A DNA stretch of 41,209 bases from JAGMES01 sp023128035 (GCA_030627905.1 DAOVRZ010000043.1:1-41209), one strand, 5' to 3'; numbered from the stretch's first letter, positions 7,575 to 17,226 are shown. The notes: generated from the sequence alone by a model not told the origin. Made by a program: numbers and translations.

Positions 7575-8570
7575 TTATCGTCTTAGTGTAAATTCATCTA
7601 TCACATCTCCATCTATTGAAAAAGCTGTGGCATTTACAATTTTTCCTTGCACATCTACTACCATATAATGATAAATAGGTATTGGCGGAACAACTACTCC
7701 TTTACTATCAGAATATGTATCATTTAATTTCGCACCAGCAGAACCTGTAATTATTTGATTTATGCTTCTTTCAAAGTGGTAATCTCCATAATCAAAAGAA
7801 CTATCAATAATTCTACGAGAATAATTGTGCTCATGACCTGCAAATACTATATCAACATTATTTTTATCAATCACTTCCCAAAATCGATCTCTTAATTCTA
7901 GATTTTCATCTAAAGATGAGCCTATATGTGCACCTGTAGGATATGGAGAAGAATGTAAAAATACAAATTTGTGATCAATCGGTGCTTCAGCAACCTTTTT
8001 AAACCATTCAAATTGACGACCCGTGATTTTGTTACTCTCACCATAGTGATAAGAATTTAGAACAATAAATCGTATGTTCCCCAAATCAACATAATAAGCG
8101 GTTCGATTATATCCATCTAATTCTTCATCAGGCTTAAATTCGGAAAAAACTTCTGCAAAAACTTTTTCTCTTTGATCATCTTCTGGATCACTACCTACCT
8201 CATGATTTCCAACTGTAGGAAGCAACATCTCTATTGGAAAATAAGAAGAAAACAATTCCTTGAACAAAACTAATTGTGATTCTAATTTATCAATCTTACT
8301 ACTTCCTCTGACTAAATCTCCAGGTAAAATAATATATTCGGGCTGTGGAATCAAATTTTGAATTTCTTTCAAAATTTGAATTAAAGAGTCTTCATTAATC
8401 GCCTCTCCAGAACTTCCTCTAGTATCTACAAATACAACGAACCTATGTCTTTCTCGACTAGCATTAGTTTTCTTTAAATCCTTAAGGCCAAAAACTAAAG
8501 AACAAACTGTCGATAAAATAAAAAGAACAACTAAAGATAAAACAACAACAAATTTCTTATTATTAATCAC
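7575..8570 (-). CDS. membrane-anchored calcineurin-like metallophosphoesterase
   Basis: The product has about 331 residues. A short basic start followed by a hydrophobic stretch (about 8-25, VVVLSLVVLFILSTVCSLVF) acts as an anchor or uncleaved signal, placing the enzyme outside the membrane. The calcineurin-like motifs are in order: VVFVDTRG, ILPGDLVRG, LPTVGNHEVGS, FLHSSPYPTGAH and FAGHEHNYSRR, which supply the two-metal site. The first block lacks the usual D-x-H form (DTRG instead), as in some purple-acid-phosphatase-like members. The substrate is unknown. The first GTG (8579) has no spacer to the ribosome site, so the GTG at 8570, 8 nt after AGAAGG, is preferred. It is monocistronic with its own terminator. 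Confidence 0.85.
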   Translation of the reverse strand: MINNKKFVVVLSLVVLFILSTVCSLVFGLKDLKKTNASRERHRFVVFVDTRGSSGEAINEDSLIQILKEIQNLIPQPEYIILPGDLVRGSSKIDKLESQLVLFKELFSSYFPIEMLLPTVGNHEVGSDPEDDQREKVFAEVFSEFKPDEELDGYNRTAYYVDLGNIRFIVLNSYHYGESNKITGRQFEWFKKVAEAPIDHKFVFLHSSPYPTGAHIGSSLDENLELRDRFWEVIDKNNVDIVFAGHEHNYSRRIIDSSFDYGDYHFERSINQIITGSAGAKLNDTYSDSKGVVVPPIPIYHYMVVDVQGKIVNATAFSIDGDVIDEFTLRR

Positions 8571-8722
8571 TACTTTCACCTTCTATCACGTTTTTAATTA
8601 AATTGAGTTAAGTCTCACTAATCTATATTCTAGAATAGGCTTTCTTATGATTTATGATATAAGTAGATTAAGTTTTAGGTAGAATTTCTTGGAGTATATA
8701 TATCATGATTACTGCATTAAAT

Positions 8723-8745
8723 AAAAAACGCCCAAAAGGGCGTTT
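8723..8745 (-). terminator. terminator of the mutA-mutB-meaB operon
   Basis: Hairpin AAACGCCC (8726-8733) / GGGCGTTT (8738-8745) with a 4-nt loop and a T-run on the minus strand. It follows the short ORF at 8756-8830 and ends the mutase operon. Confidence 0.85.
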
Positions 8746-8755
8746 CAAGATAACT

Positions 8756-8830
8756 TTAACCTACATTATTTCTTACAAGAAAATACATAACAATACCGAG
8801 AATCAGCAATACGTTAGAAAAAATAATCAT
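8756..8830 (-). CDS. possible 24-residue membrane peptide
   Basis: A short ORF starts 11 bp after the meaB stop and ends 11 bp before the operon terminator. It reads MIIFSNVLLILGIVMYFLVR then NNVG: one hydrophobic segment with a positive end, the look of a single-pass mini membrane protein. The ribosome site is weak (no clear AGGAG), so translation would depend on coupling to meaB. It could be chance, since AT-rich sequence often encodes hydrophobic residues. Confidence 0.3.
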   Translation of the reverse strand: MIIFSNVLLILGIVMYFLVRNNVG

Positions 8831-8841
8831 ACCAGTTTTTA

Positions 8842-9999
8842 TTATTTACTATCTTCAGACTTTTGATCAAAACAATGCAACAATTGTTGGGCTGCTGCAG
8901 TTGGGGATAACTTACCTAAAACAAGATCATTTTCAATTTGAGGAATCATTTGCTTTACACCCGAATGATTCATAAATCGATTTTGAAGATCTTCCACAAT
9001 CATTGAATACACCCAATCAACTGCCTGCTTGCTTCTTCTTTTGTCAAATATACCTGAAGTAGTCGTTTTATCTCTAAAATCCTCAACCACTTCCCATATT
9101 TCAGGTATTCCTTCTTTTTTAATAGATGAACAAGTATAAGCCTGTGGAGTCCAACCGTCTGTAGCAGCCTGAAGATAATGTAAAATCCGATTATATTCAG
9201 ATTTAGCTGTCATAGCCTTAAGTTTATTATCTCCGTCAGCTTTATTGATTAGGATCGCATCACAAAGCTCCATGATCCCTTTTTTCATGCCTTGAAGTTC
9301 ATCACCCGCACCAGTAATCATGACTAACAAGAAAAAATCTACCATGGAACGGACTGTAACCTCGCTTTGTCCTACCCCTACTGTTTCTACAAGTATGACA
9401 TCAAATCCTGCTGCTTCACATAGTAACATAGTTTCCCGGCTTTTACGAGCAACTCCACCTAATACACCACTTGTGGGAGAAGGTCGAATAAAAGCATTCT
9501 TTTTTCGCCCTAAATTTTCCATACGAGTTTTATCACCTAAGATACTTCCTTTTGTAACTGTGCTACTTGGGTCAACAGCTAAAACAGCAACTTTATGACC
9601 ACTGTCACAAAGATATGAACCCAATGCCTCGATGAAGGTACTCTTACCAGCACCTGGAACACCCGTAATTCCAATTCGAATAGACTTTCCGCTATAAGGC
9701 ATAAGTTTTTGTAAAAGTTGCTGGCCCATCTCCATATGAACTGATGAGTTACTTTCTATCAAGGTTATCGCTCTCGCTAAAATCGTACGATTATCTTCTA
9801 GTACACCTTTAATATAATCATCTAAAGTCAGTTTTGGTCTGCGAAAAGTAGGTCTTCTGCTTCCTTTATCTTTGTTACCTGGCATTCCATCATGACCACC
9901 ATCAATACCAGCCATAACCTTAGTAGTAAATTCTTGACCAGCATTTTGTGGAACCCATGCAGGTTTCTTATCCTTGTTATGATCCATTTTATTCATCAT
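8842..9999 (-). CDS. meaB: methylmalonyl-CoA mutase-associated GTPase chaperone
   Basis: MeaB is a P-loop GTPase that gates cobalamin loading and protects methylmalonyl-CoA mutase. The 385-residue product shows the Walker A GVPGAGKSTFIEAL (about 116-129), the AVDPSS-x-x-x-KGSILGDKTRM segment, RPSPTSGVLGG, the Walker B/switch region VILVETVGVGQSE, and the specificity motif NKAD. These are diagnostic of the ArgK/MeaB family. It has an N-terminal extension of about 60 charged residues. It overlaps the 3' end of mutB by 11 bp (ATGATGAATAA), so translation is coupled to its client. Alternative start: the third Met. Confidence 0.95.
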   Translation of the reverse strand: MMNKMDHNKDKKPAWVPQNAGQEFTTKVMAGIDGGHDGMPGNKDKGSRRPTFRRPKLTLDDYIKGVLEDNRTILARAITLIESNSSVHMEMGQQLLQKLMPYSGKSIRIGITGVPGAGKSTFIEALGSYLCDSGHKVAVLAVDPSSTVTKGSILGDKTRMENLGRKKNAFIRPSPTSGVLGGVARKSRETMLLCEAAGFDVILVETVGVGQSEVTVRSMVDFFLLVMITGAGDELQGMKKGIMELCDAILINKADGDNKLKAMTAKSEYNRILHYLQAATDGWTPQAYTCSSIKKEGIPEIWEVVEDFRDKTTTSGIFDKRRSKQAVDWVYSMIVEDLQNRFMNHSGVKQMIPQIENDLVLGKLSPTAAAQQLLHCFDQKSEDSK

Positions 10000-12175
10000 A
10001 TCCTAAACGATAGTTAAGTTCTTCCATTACTTTTTGTGCTGCAATTGGAATAATTGTTCCTGGGCCAAAGATCAAAGAAGCACCACGTTCATATAAATAA
10101 TCATAATCCTGAGCTGGTATTACACCACCTGCAACAACCATGATATCTTCCCGCCCTCTTTTCTTTAACTCTTCTACTAATTGTGGCAAAAGAGTTTTGT
10201 GACCAGCAGCTAAAGAACTCATGCCAACAATATGAACGTCATTTTCTACTGCTTGTGCTGCAGTTTCAGCAGGTGTCTGGAACAAAGGACCCATATCAAC
10301 ATCAAATCCTAAATCCGCAAAAGCAGTAGCTATTACTTTAGCTCCTCTATCATGACCATCCTGACCCATTTTAGCAACCATAATACGTGGACGACGTCCT
10401 TCATTTAATTCAAATTCATCTGTCATCTTTCTAATCAAATCAATCTGTTCCTTCTCAACATACTCTGAACTATAAACTCCTGATATAGATCTAATCATTG
10501 CTGTATGTCTCCCAACAACCTTTTCAATGGCAGAAGATATCTCACCTAGACTTGCTCTAGCTCTAGCAGCTTCGATAGCCAATTCTAAAAGGTTACCTTC
10601 ATTTGTTTCTATAGCTTTTGTTATTGCATCCAATTTTTGCTGTACTTTATCTTCATCACGATTTGCACGAAGCTCAGTTAAACGCTTAATCTGTGATTCA
10701 CGAACCGCTGAATTATCTACTTCTAATATATCAATTGGATCTTCGTGTGCCAGGCGATATTTGTTTACCCCGATGATAGATTCTTTAGCAGAGTCAATAC
10801 GAGCTTGACGTCTTGCTGAAGCTTCTTCAATACGCATCTTTGGTAAACCAGTCTCAATCGCTTTAGCCATACCACCTAAAGATTCAATCTCTTCAATATG
10901 TGCCCATGCCTTCTCTAATAATTCATTTGTCAGTTTTTCAACATAATATGAACCAGCCCATGGGTCAATAACTTTACAAATATTTGTTTCATCTTGAAGA
11001 TATAACTGAGTGTTTCTAGCAATCCGTGCAGAGAAATCTGTAGGTAGAGCAATCGCTTCATCTAATGCATTTGTATGCAACGATTGAGTATGACCTAAAG
11101 CTGCAGCCATTGCTTCAATACAGGTTCTTGCTACATTATTAAATGGATCTTGCTCAGTTAAGCTCCAGCCTGATGTCTGCGAGTGGGTACGAAGAGCCAG
11201 AGATTTCGGATTTTTTGGATCAAACTGCTTAATAAGCTTTGCCCAAAGCAATCTACCAGCACGCATCTTGGCAACTTCCATAAAGTAATTCATACCTATA
11301 GCCCAGAAAAATGATAATCGTGGTGCAAAAGCATCGATATCAATTCCAGCTTGGATACCTGTTCTGACATAATCAAGGCCATCTGCAATTGTATATGCTA
11401 ACTCAATATCAGCAGTTGCGCCTGCTTCTTGCATGTGATAACCTGAGATTGAGATCGAATTAAACTTAGGCATATATTGAGAAGTATACTCAAAAATATC
11501 TGCTATTATTCTCATAGATGGTTCTGGTGGATAAATGTAAGTATTTCTTACCATGTACTCTTTTAAAATATCATTTTGAATAGTTCCAGCTAACTGTTCT
11601 TGTTTTACACCTTGCTCTTCTGCAGCAACAATGTAAAAGGCCAAAACTGGTAATACTGCTCCATTCATTGTCATCGAAACAGACATCTTATCCAATGGAA
11701 TTCCATCAAATAATATTTTCATATCTAAAATAGAATCTACAGCAACCCCAGCTTTACCTACATCACCTACAACACGTTCATGATCTGAGTCATAGCCTCT
11801 ATGTGTAGCGAGGTCAAAAGCAATTGACAATCCTTTTTGTCCTGCAGCTAAGTTTCTTCTATAAAATGCATTACTTTCTTCAGCAGTAGAAAATCCTGCA
11901 TATTGGCGCACTGTCCATGGGCGTGTTACATACATCGAAGCGTATGGCCCTCTTAAATATGGTGCAATCCCTGCAGTAAATCCAGTATGTTCTAAATTAT
12001 TAGCATCATTATCTGTATAAAGAGAATTTACCTCAATTTGTTCATTTGTCATCCATTTAAACGAATCTTGATTCGTTGAAGTATTATTTTCAAACATCTC
12101 TGTCCATTGTTCTTTACTAGCACTTTGTTTAATAGGATCTAAACTTATTTTTGTAAAATCAGGTGACTTATTCAT
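9989..12175 (-). CDS. mutB: methylmalonyl-CoA mutase, large catalytic subunit
   Basis: Adenosylcobalamin enzyme interconverting succinyl-CoA and (R)-methylmalonyl-CoA. Its 728 residues comprise an N-terminal TIM-barrel (about 60-560; RGPYASMYVTRPWTVRQYAG, GLSIAFDLATHRGYDSDH, SGYHMQEAGA, RTHSQTSGWSLTEQDPFNN) and a C-terminal B12 domain. That domain holds the cobalt-ligand motif GQDGHDRGAK near residue 608, then GMSSLAAGHKTL and VVAGGVIP. The Arg, His and Tyr contacts of the mutase family appear conserved. It is four bases downstream of mutA, whose last codons contain the AAGGAGG ribosome site. Operon mutA-mutB-meaB. Confidence 0.97.
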   Translation of the reverse strand: MNKSPDFTKISLDPIKQSASKEQWTEMFENNTSTNQDSFKWMTNEQIEVNSLYTDNDANNLEHTGFTAGIAPYLRGPYASMYVTRPWTVRQYAGFSTAEESNAFYRRNLAAGQKGLSIAFDLATHRGYDSDHERVVGDVGKAGVAVDSILDMKILFDGIPLDKMSVSMTMNGAVLPVLAFYIVAAEEQGVKQEQLAGTIQNDILKEYMVRNTYIYPPEPSMRIIADIFEYTSQYMPKFNSISISGYHMQEAGATADIELAYTIADGLDYVRTGIQAGIDIDAFAPRLSFFWAIGMNYFMEVAKMRAGRLLWAKLIKQFDPKNPKSLALRTHSQTSGWSLTEQDPFNNVARTCIEAMAAALGHTQSLHTNALDEAIALPTDFSARIARNTQLYLQDETNICKVIDPWAGSYYVEKLTNELLEKAWAHIEEIESLGGMAKAIETGLPKMRIEEASARRQARIDSAKESIIGVNKYRLAHEDPIDILEVDNSAVRESQIKRLTELRANRDEDKVQQKLDAITKAIETNEGNLLELAIEAARARASLGEISSAIEKVVGRHTAMIRSISGVYSSEYVEKEQIDLIRKMTDEFELNEGRRPRIMVAKMGQDGHDRGAKVIATAFADLGFDVDMGPLFQTPAETAAQAVENDVHIVGMSSLAAGHKTLLPQLVEELKKRGREDIMVVAGGVIPAQDYDYLYERGASLIFGPGTIIPIAAQKVMEELNYRLGYDE

Positions 12176-12178
12176 GAG

Positions 12179-14329
12179 CTATTTGACCTCCTTTTGAAGG
12201 TTTAAAAGCAATTCATAGCAATTTGCTCTTACGTGAATAAAATCATCCACACCTACTTCTCTATATACAGGTTCTAAATCCTTAGCTGGCTTTCCTGCAA
12301 CAAAAACCTTCATCTCTGGTTTTGCTAATTTTAATTTTTTGGCGATAGGTGGAACCAATTCAGGATATGTTTGATCTGAAGAACAAATAACAGCAATTGG
12401 TGCTCCAGAAGCCAATGTAGCCTCTACAGCTTCATCTACTGTTTCAAAACCATTATTTTTCAATACTTCAAAACCTCCAACTTCGAAAAAGCCTGTTGTA
12501 AAGTCAGCTCTAGCCTTGTGTTGAGGAATAGAACCCATATTTACTAAGAACATCTTTATCATACTACCGTTTTTAGCAATAATATCTTCTGCCGTTTTTC
12601 TTAAAGCTTCAAATTTTTCAGCTCCACGGTGAATATGGAGAGGTTGTACTGTAACCTTTTGACACTCAGTCATATGTAATCCATTCGAAATATTTCCTAA
12701 TGTAGCACCTGATAAAACAGCTTCAGTAGCTTTTTGCATTAATTGATCTGAAGAATCACTAAATTCAAATGATTCAACCGATTTTTTACTCATTTTATAT
12801 GCTTGTACTGTTTCGATACGTTCTTTTTGTAAAGCATCATAATCTATATTTCGAGGTACTAATGGTTTTTCGTTGAGATTAGGATACATATTTGTTCCAA
12901 CGAAAATATGTTTTCTTATAGCCATTTTGTTAAACTTCTCTTCAGCTTTTTCTTCAATAGATTTTTGGATTTTTCCATTTATTAAAGCTTGATTCATACC
13001 ACCTTCAGCTTCGATCTCCTGGAATAATTCCCACGCTCTATTTGCAATTTCATTTGTTAAAAATTCTATATACCAGGATCCACCAGCAGGATCAATAGGT
13101 TGCGTAAAATGACATTCTTCTACAAGAATAGATTGTACATTTCGTGATATTCTTCTGGAGAAATCATCTGCTTCTCTGCTAGGTTCATCAAATGATGTGA
13201 CATGCAAACTGTCAACTCCAGCAATTGCAGCAGAAAAAGCTTCTGAAGTGTTTCTTAGCATATTTACGTATGGATCATAAACAGTTTTAGTCCAAGAAGA
13301 TGTGCGTCCATGAATAAACATTTTTTGCGACTCAGAATCTCCGCCAAATTCTTTAATAATTTGTGACCAAACTAAACGAGCTGCTCTAATCTTCGCGATT
13401 TCCATAAAGAAATTAGAACCAAGTGAAAAACTAAAAACCATCTTTGTGGCTATATCATTTATATTAAGGCCTCTTTTTTGTAATGCTCTAATATATTCAA
13501 CTCCAGTTGCAACTACATATGCTAATTCTGAAACTGCATCTGCACTTGCATTGTGGTATGGATTACCATCTACTATAATTGTATTAAGCTCTGAAGCATT
13601 TTCTTTACCCCAGTTCACCATACTTGCCATTGTATCATAAGACTTTTCAAGTTCTATATTTAAAGAACCCTCTTTAGCCAATTCACCTAAAGGATCAGCA
13701 CCAATACAACCTTTTAAAATTGATGTTGATTTTCCTGTTTCTTTTAGGAATGCTGATAACAATGCTGTAAAAGGTAATGATGTTGCACCTGCATTTATGA
13801 AAAACGGTATTGTTTCTAAATCAATATCTTTAAGCATTGTTTTAATATCTTCTATTGTTGAAACAGAGAGTCCATTTTTACCAATGTTAGAGTTACTAGC
13901 TTGATCTGGATCAAGTCCTTTACGTGTTACATCATCTAAAACAACATTTAAAACAGTTTGTCCTCTTTCAAGATCATGTTTAGCGACCTTATTAAATTCT
14001 TCGGGAACTGGTACAGCGAGTTCCTGACAGATATTCCAAGGTTTCCTTAAGTGACCTTCTGCTTTTGTACCTCTGACATAAGGTGGAAAACCTGGTAACG
14101 AATCTACATGAGGGATATCTTTTATATTTTCTTGATTATAAATTGGTTGTAATGTAATCCCTTCATATGTTTTCGTCAACAACGCTTTCTCAAAAGGTTT
14201 ACCCTTTAAGAGTTTTTCAGCAGCTACTTTCCATTCATCATAAGTTGGATAGGAAAATTCCGAAAAAAAACGTTTTTGACAACATTCTTGCTTTTTTTGA
14301 TTTTCAATATGGTTGGACATTATTGGCAT
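12179..14329 (-). CDS. mutA: methylmalonyl-CoA mutase, small non-catalytic subunit
   Basis: A 716-residue paralogue of MutB that forms the alpha-beta heterodimer of the Propionibacterium type. It keeps the barrel features (LPGFPPYVRGTKAEGHLRKP, YHNASADAVSELAYV, FIHGRTSSWTKTVYDP) and a cobalamin-like C-terminal domain. The cobalt-binding D-x-H-x-x-G is replaced (VNMGSIPQHKARADFTTGFF), as expected for the subunit that does not bind B12. Start: ATG 14329 lies too close to GGAG, and ATG 14320 (MSNHIENQ) has about 12 nt spacing, so either is possible. It is the first gene of its operon; the upstream leader contains a palindromic repeat. Confidence 0.95.
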   Translation of the reverse strand: MPIMSNHIENQKKQECCQKRFFSEFSYPTYDEWKVAAEKLLKGKPFEKALLTKTYEGITLQPIYNQENIKDIPHVDSLPGFPPYVRGTKAEGHLRKPWNICQELAVPVPEEFNKVAKHDLERGQTVLNVVLDDVTRKGLDPDQASNSNIGKNGLSVSTIEDIKTMLKDIDLETIPFFINAGATSLPFTALLSAFLKETGKSTSILKGCIGADPLGELAKEGSLNIELEKSYDTMASMVNWGKENASELNTIIVDGNPYHNASADAVSELAYVVATGVEYIRALQKRGLNINDIATKMVFSFSLGSNFFMEIAKIRAARLVWSQIIKEFGGDSESQKMFIHGRTSSWTKTVYDPYVNMLRNTSEAFSAAIAGVDSLHVTSFDEPSREADDFSRRISRNVQSILVEECHFTQPIDPAGGSWYIEFLTNEIANRAWELFQEIEAEGGMNQALINGKIQKSIEEKAEEKFNKMAIRKHIFVGTNMYPNLNEKPLVPRNIDYDALQKERIETVQAYKMSKKSVESFEFSDSSDQLMQKATEAVLSGATLGNISNGLHMTECQKVTVQPLHIHRGAEKFEALRKTAEDIIAKNGSMIKMFLVNMGSIPQHKARADFTTGFFEVGGFEVLKNNGFETVDEAVEATLASGAPIAVICSSDQTYPELVPPIAKKLKLAKPEMKVFVAGKPAKDLEPVYREVGVDDFIHVRANCYELLLNLQKEVK

Positions 14330-14794
14330 CTACTCCATTCCATATAGGATAAGTATTTTTTAAAGTCGAAATAATAACAAAGTTATTATTTCTTAAGTTT
14401 AACGACTTCAGAAGGAGATTTAAACTCCCACTGAAGTTTCAAAATTATTGTAAGACTTCTACCCCCACCTATAAAAGATAGGAACCTCGCCTTCTGAAAT
14501 GTCGTTAAACATTTCTAAATATTGTAAACAAACAAAAAAATTTACTTTCAGTGAACTAAATTAAGTAATTCTTTCTAGTAGTTTATCCTTAGTGAGTCTG
14601 CCACCCCCCTAATATCATAAGTACAAAAGGCATATGAAATGACCTTTTCCGTACAATATTTAATTGTTTGATAATTTTACTCATTTGGTTTTATTATACT
14701 ACTTTTTTTTCAATTACACAAGATATAACTTGAGTTTTTATATTTACATCTTTACAGTGTAGTAAATCAAAAGTATAAATATTTGCTCAAACTA
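14330..14794. other. intergenic leader of mutA with repeats
   Basis: No gene is seen. It holds an AT hairpin, GAAATAATAAC (14368-14378) / GTTATTATTTC (14382-14392), the repeat at 14397-14510 and a run of C residues near 14604-14610. I looked for a cobalamin riboswitch on the minus strand, which would fit a B12 enzyme. I found no convincing B12-box. Confidence 0.4.
14397..14510. repeat. palindromic interspersed repeat, copy A
   Basis: The ends are inverted: GTTTAACGACTTCAGAAGG (14397-14415) against CCTTCTGAAATGTCGTTAAA plus C (14490-14510). Inside, CTTCAG (14406-14411) can instead pair with CTGAAG (14431-14436), and CCCCCACCTATAAAAGATAG resembles copies B and C. Copy D at 31914-32002 shares TTCAGAAGGAGATTTA exactly. 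It is probably a small non-autonomous element, perhaps an IS200/IS605-type end. Confidence 0.6.
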
Positions 14795-14823
14795 TTGGAA
14801 TTATAATCTTTTTATGATATTAT
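14795..14823 (+). promoter_or_regulatory. promoter of the parvulin gene
   Basis: TTGGAA (14795-14800), 17-bp spacer, TATTAT (14818-14823). The 5' leader that follows carries an inverted repeat TTAACTAC / GTAGTTAA (about 14836-14882) before the AAGGAG ribosome site. Confidence 0.5.
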
Positions 14824-14922
14824 AACAATGGTACCTTAACTACATTTTTAGAAAGAGTCAAATCGCCTCTGAAAGTAGTTAAGAAGCTAGAAAGTAAACT
14901 AATTAATAAAGGAGACTTTTAA

Positions 14923-15669
14923 ATGGAAAAAAAAGATGTTTTAGCAATAGTTGGTAGTAAGGAAATTACAGAATTAGATGTAGAATCAATAATGAAAACT
15001 TTTAACCCTCAACAAGCAGCTCAATTTAACTCTGAGCAAGGTAAAAAGCAATTAGTAGAAGAACTGATCAATCAAGAATTAATATCTTTAGACGCAATTG
15101 ACAATAATTTAGACAAAGATGAACAATTCTTAGCAGAAATTGATAAATTCAAGGAAAATTATTTGAAACAATATGCAATCACAAAATTATTAAGCAATAT
15201 CAAAATTGATGAAGAAGAATTACTTAACTACTATAATCAAAATAACGCACATATGCAAGAACCTGCAAGTGCTAAAGCTAGCCACATTCTTGTAGATGAT
15301 GAAAACAAAGCTAAAGAAATTATTAATAACTTGAATAATGGTTTATCTTTTGAAGAGGCTGCTGAAAAATACTCCAAATGCCCTTCAAAGAGCAAAGGTG
15401 GCGATTTGGGATTCTTTACAAAAGGTCAAATGGTTCCAGAATTTGAAAGTGCAGCTTTTAGTCAAGAGCTTAATGTAATTGGTGAGCCAGTTAAAACTCA
15501 ATTTGGTTATCATATTATTAAAGTTACTGATAAGAAAGAAGTTAAAAGTAAAACTTTTGAAGAAGTTAAAGATCAATTAATTCAATTTCTTCTTCAGCAG
15601 AAACAACAAGAAAAATATACGAAAAAAGTCAAAAAATTAGCTGAAAAATATGAAGTAACAAGAAATTAA
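14923..15669 (+). CDS. parvulin-type peptidyl-prolyl isomerase (cytoplasmic PrsA/SurA-like)
   Basis: A 248-residue foldase. The N-terminal part (1-105) is the helical SurA/PrsA-type chaperone domain (LAIVGSKEITELDVESIM). Residues about 112-210 are a rotamase domain: SAKASHILVDDENKAKEI, FEEAAEKYSKCPSKSKGGDL, GFFTKGQMVPEFESAAF and TQFGYHIIKV are the classic parvulin blocks. A basic coiled tail follows. Unlike PrsA there is no signal peptide or lipobox, so it should act in the cytoplasm. Ribosome site AAAGGAG before ATG 14923. Monocistronic, with its own promoter and terminator. Confidence 0.9.
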   Translation: MEKKDVLAIVGSKEITELDVESIMKTFNPQQAAQFNSEQGKKQLVEELINQELISLDAIDNNLDKDEQFLAEIDKFKENYLKQYAITKLLSNIKIDEEELLNYYNQNNAHMQEPASAKASHILVDDENKAKEIINNLNNGLSFEEAAEKYSKCPSKSKGGDLGFFTKGQMVPEFESAAFSQELNVIGEPVKTQFGYHIIKVTDKKEVKSKTFEEVKDQLIQFLLQQKQQEKYTKKVKKLAEKYEVTRN

Positions 15670-15687
15670 TAAGCTCAGATTTTGTAA

Positions 15688-15726
15688 AACCCTTAAAAAC
15701 CCTTAATAAGAGGATTTTTAAGGGTT
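15688..15726. terminator. bidirectional terminator
   Basis: AACCCTTAAAAA (15688-15699) pairs with TTTTTAAGGGTT (15715-15726), with T-runs on both strands, between the convergent parvulin and glutamate dehydrogenase genes. Confidence 0.85.
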
Positions 15727-15731
15727 TTTTA

Positions 15732-16979
15732 TTACACCCAACCACGCGTCGCCATAGCACTGGCAAGTCTTTCAAGTGCAACTATAAATGCAGAAACTCT
15801 CATATTCACATTGTATTTATCTTTTATTTCCCAAACTTTATTAAATGCATTAATCATAACATTCTCTAGTTTTTGATCCACTTCTTCTTCTGACCAATAA
15901 TAATTACTTAAATTTTGAACCCACTCAAAATAAGATACAGTTACCCCACCAGCATTTGCTAAGATATCTGGAATAATAACTACACCCTTTTCAAATAAAA
16001 TTTTATCTGCTCCTGGTGTTGTTGGCCCATTTGCAGCTTCAGCAATTACTTTCGCTCTAATGTTATTTGCATTTTCAATGGTGATCTGATTTTCAAGTGC
16101 AGAAGGTACAAGAATATCACATTCTAAGGATAATAAATCGGAATTAGTTATATCGACACTACCTGGAAAATTTTTAACAGTTCCAGTAGATTGTTTATAT
16201 TTTACTAACTCTTCTGGATTCATCCCATTTGGATCATAAGCACCACCAGTAGAATCATTGACAGCTATAATTTTACAGCCAAGCTCATCAAAAAATTTAG
16301 CAGAAAAACTCCCAGCATTTCCATAACCCTGAACAACAACAATCGCCCCATCAAGATCTAAACCAATCTTCTTCGCAGCCTCACGGGTAGTAAACATAAC
16401 GCCGCGAGCAGTTGCAGAGTTTCTACCTAATGACCCACCATTGACAATTGGCTTTCCTGTTACTACTCCTGGTGAATGATGACCTGCAACACGACTAAAT
16501 TCATCCATAAACCATGCCATTACTTGTGGATTTGTATATACATCGGGGGCAGGAATATCCTTCGTAGGACCAATATATGGAGCAATTGCCTGGATAAAAC
16601 CACGACTCAGCCTTTCTAATTCTCTCTTAGAAAGATTTTTCGGATTACAAATAACTCCCCCCTTACCACCTCCATATGGAAGACCTACTAAGGAACATTT
16701 ATAGGTCATCCACGCTGCCAATGCCTTTACTTCATCTACATCAACCTGTGGATGAAATCGACATCCTCCTTTTGTTGGCCCTAAAACATCATTATGTTGA
16801 CACCTAAATCCAATAAAATTTTTTACTGTTCCATCTTCCATCTTTACAGGAAATGAAACAGTAAAAAATCTCATCGGTTCTTTGAGAATTTCTCTAACAC
16901 CTGGTTCTAAGTTTATTATATCAGCGGCCTCATTCATTTGATGTAAAACAATCTGATAGGAGTTTAAGTTTTCACTCAT
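15732..16979 (-). CDS. gdhA: glutamate dehydrogenase, copy 1 (Glu/Leu/Phe/Val family)
   Basis: Hexameric NAD(P)-dependent amino acid dehydrogenase of 415 residues: L-glutamate to 2-oxoglutarate and ammonium. Motifs: FRCQHNDVLGPTKGGCRFHP, the catalytic-Lys glycine loop LPYGGGKGGVICNPK near 110, PAPDVYTNPQVMAWFMDEF with the catalytic Asp, and the Rossmann fingerprint VVQGYGNAGSFSAKF near 225. AEAANGPTTPGAD and NAGGVTVSYFEWVQN follow. An Ala replaces Val in GNAGS, and the residue after KGG is Cys in GGCRF, unlike copy 2; family-wide, leucine or valine specificity is not excluded. Its operon status is single. Confidence 0.92.
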   Translation of the reverse strand: MSENLNSYQIVLHQMNEAADIINLEPGVREILKEPMRFFTVSFPVKMEDGTVKNFIGFRCQHNDVLGPTKGGCRFHPQVDVDEVKALAAWMTYKCSLVGLPYGGGKGGVICNPKNLSKRELERLSRGFIQAIAPYIGPTKDIPAPDVYTNPQVMAWFMDEFSRVAGHHSPGVVTGKPIVNGGSLGRNSATARGVMFTTREAAKKIGLDLDGAIVVVQGYGNAGSFSAKFFDELGCKIIAVNDSTGGAYDPNGMNPEELVKYKQSTGTVKNFPGSVDITNSDLLSLECDILVPSALENQITIENANNIRAKVIAEAANGPTTPGADKILFEKGVVIIPDILANAGGVTVSYFEWVQNLSNYYWSEEEVDQKLENVMINAFNKVWEIKDKYNVNMRVSAFIVALERLASAMATRGWV

Positions 16980-17226
16980 ATTTTACCTCCTCAAGATATA
17001 TTATATATTACACATCCCTTCAAACAAAGTATTTCCTTATTCTTCCCCTGCTATTACTATATTATAAGAATTAGCTAAATATACTCATATTTTATTCCTA
17101 AAACATCGCATGCCTTTTCCAACTCATTGTAGCGAATCATCTTTAAATCATTTGAAAAAATTTTATATTTAGAATAAAGGTATGAAGTAAAACTCCATAC
17201 CTTAAAGTCGATATAATAACTAGATT

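Noticed and set aside
14330..14800. Cobalamin riboswitch upstream of mutA
   Set aside because: Expected for a B12 enzyme operon, but no convincing B12-box or matching helices were found; the structure present is explained by the palindromic repeat.
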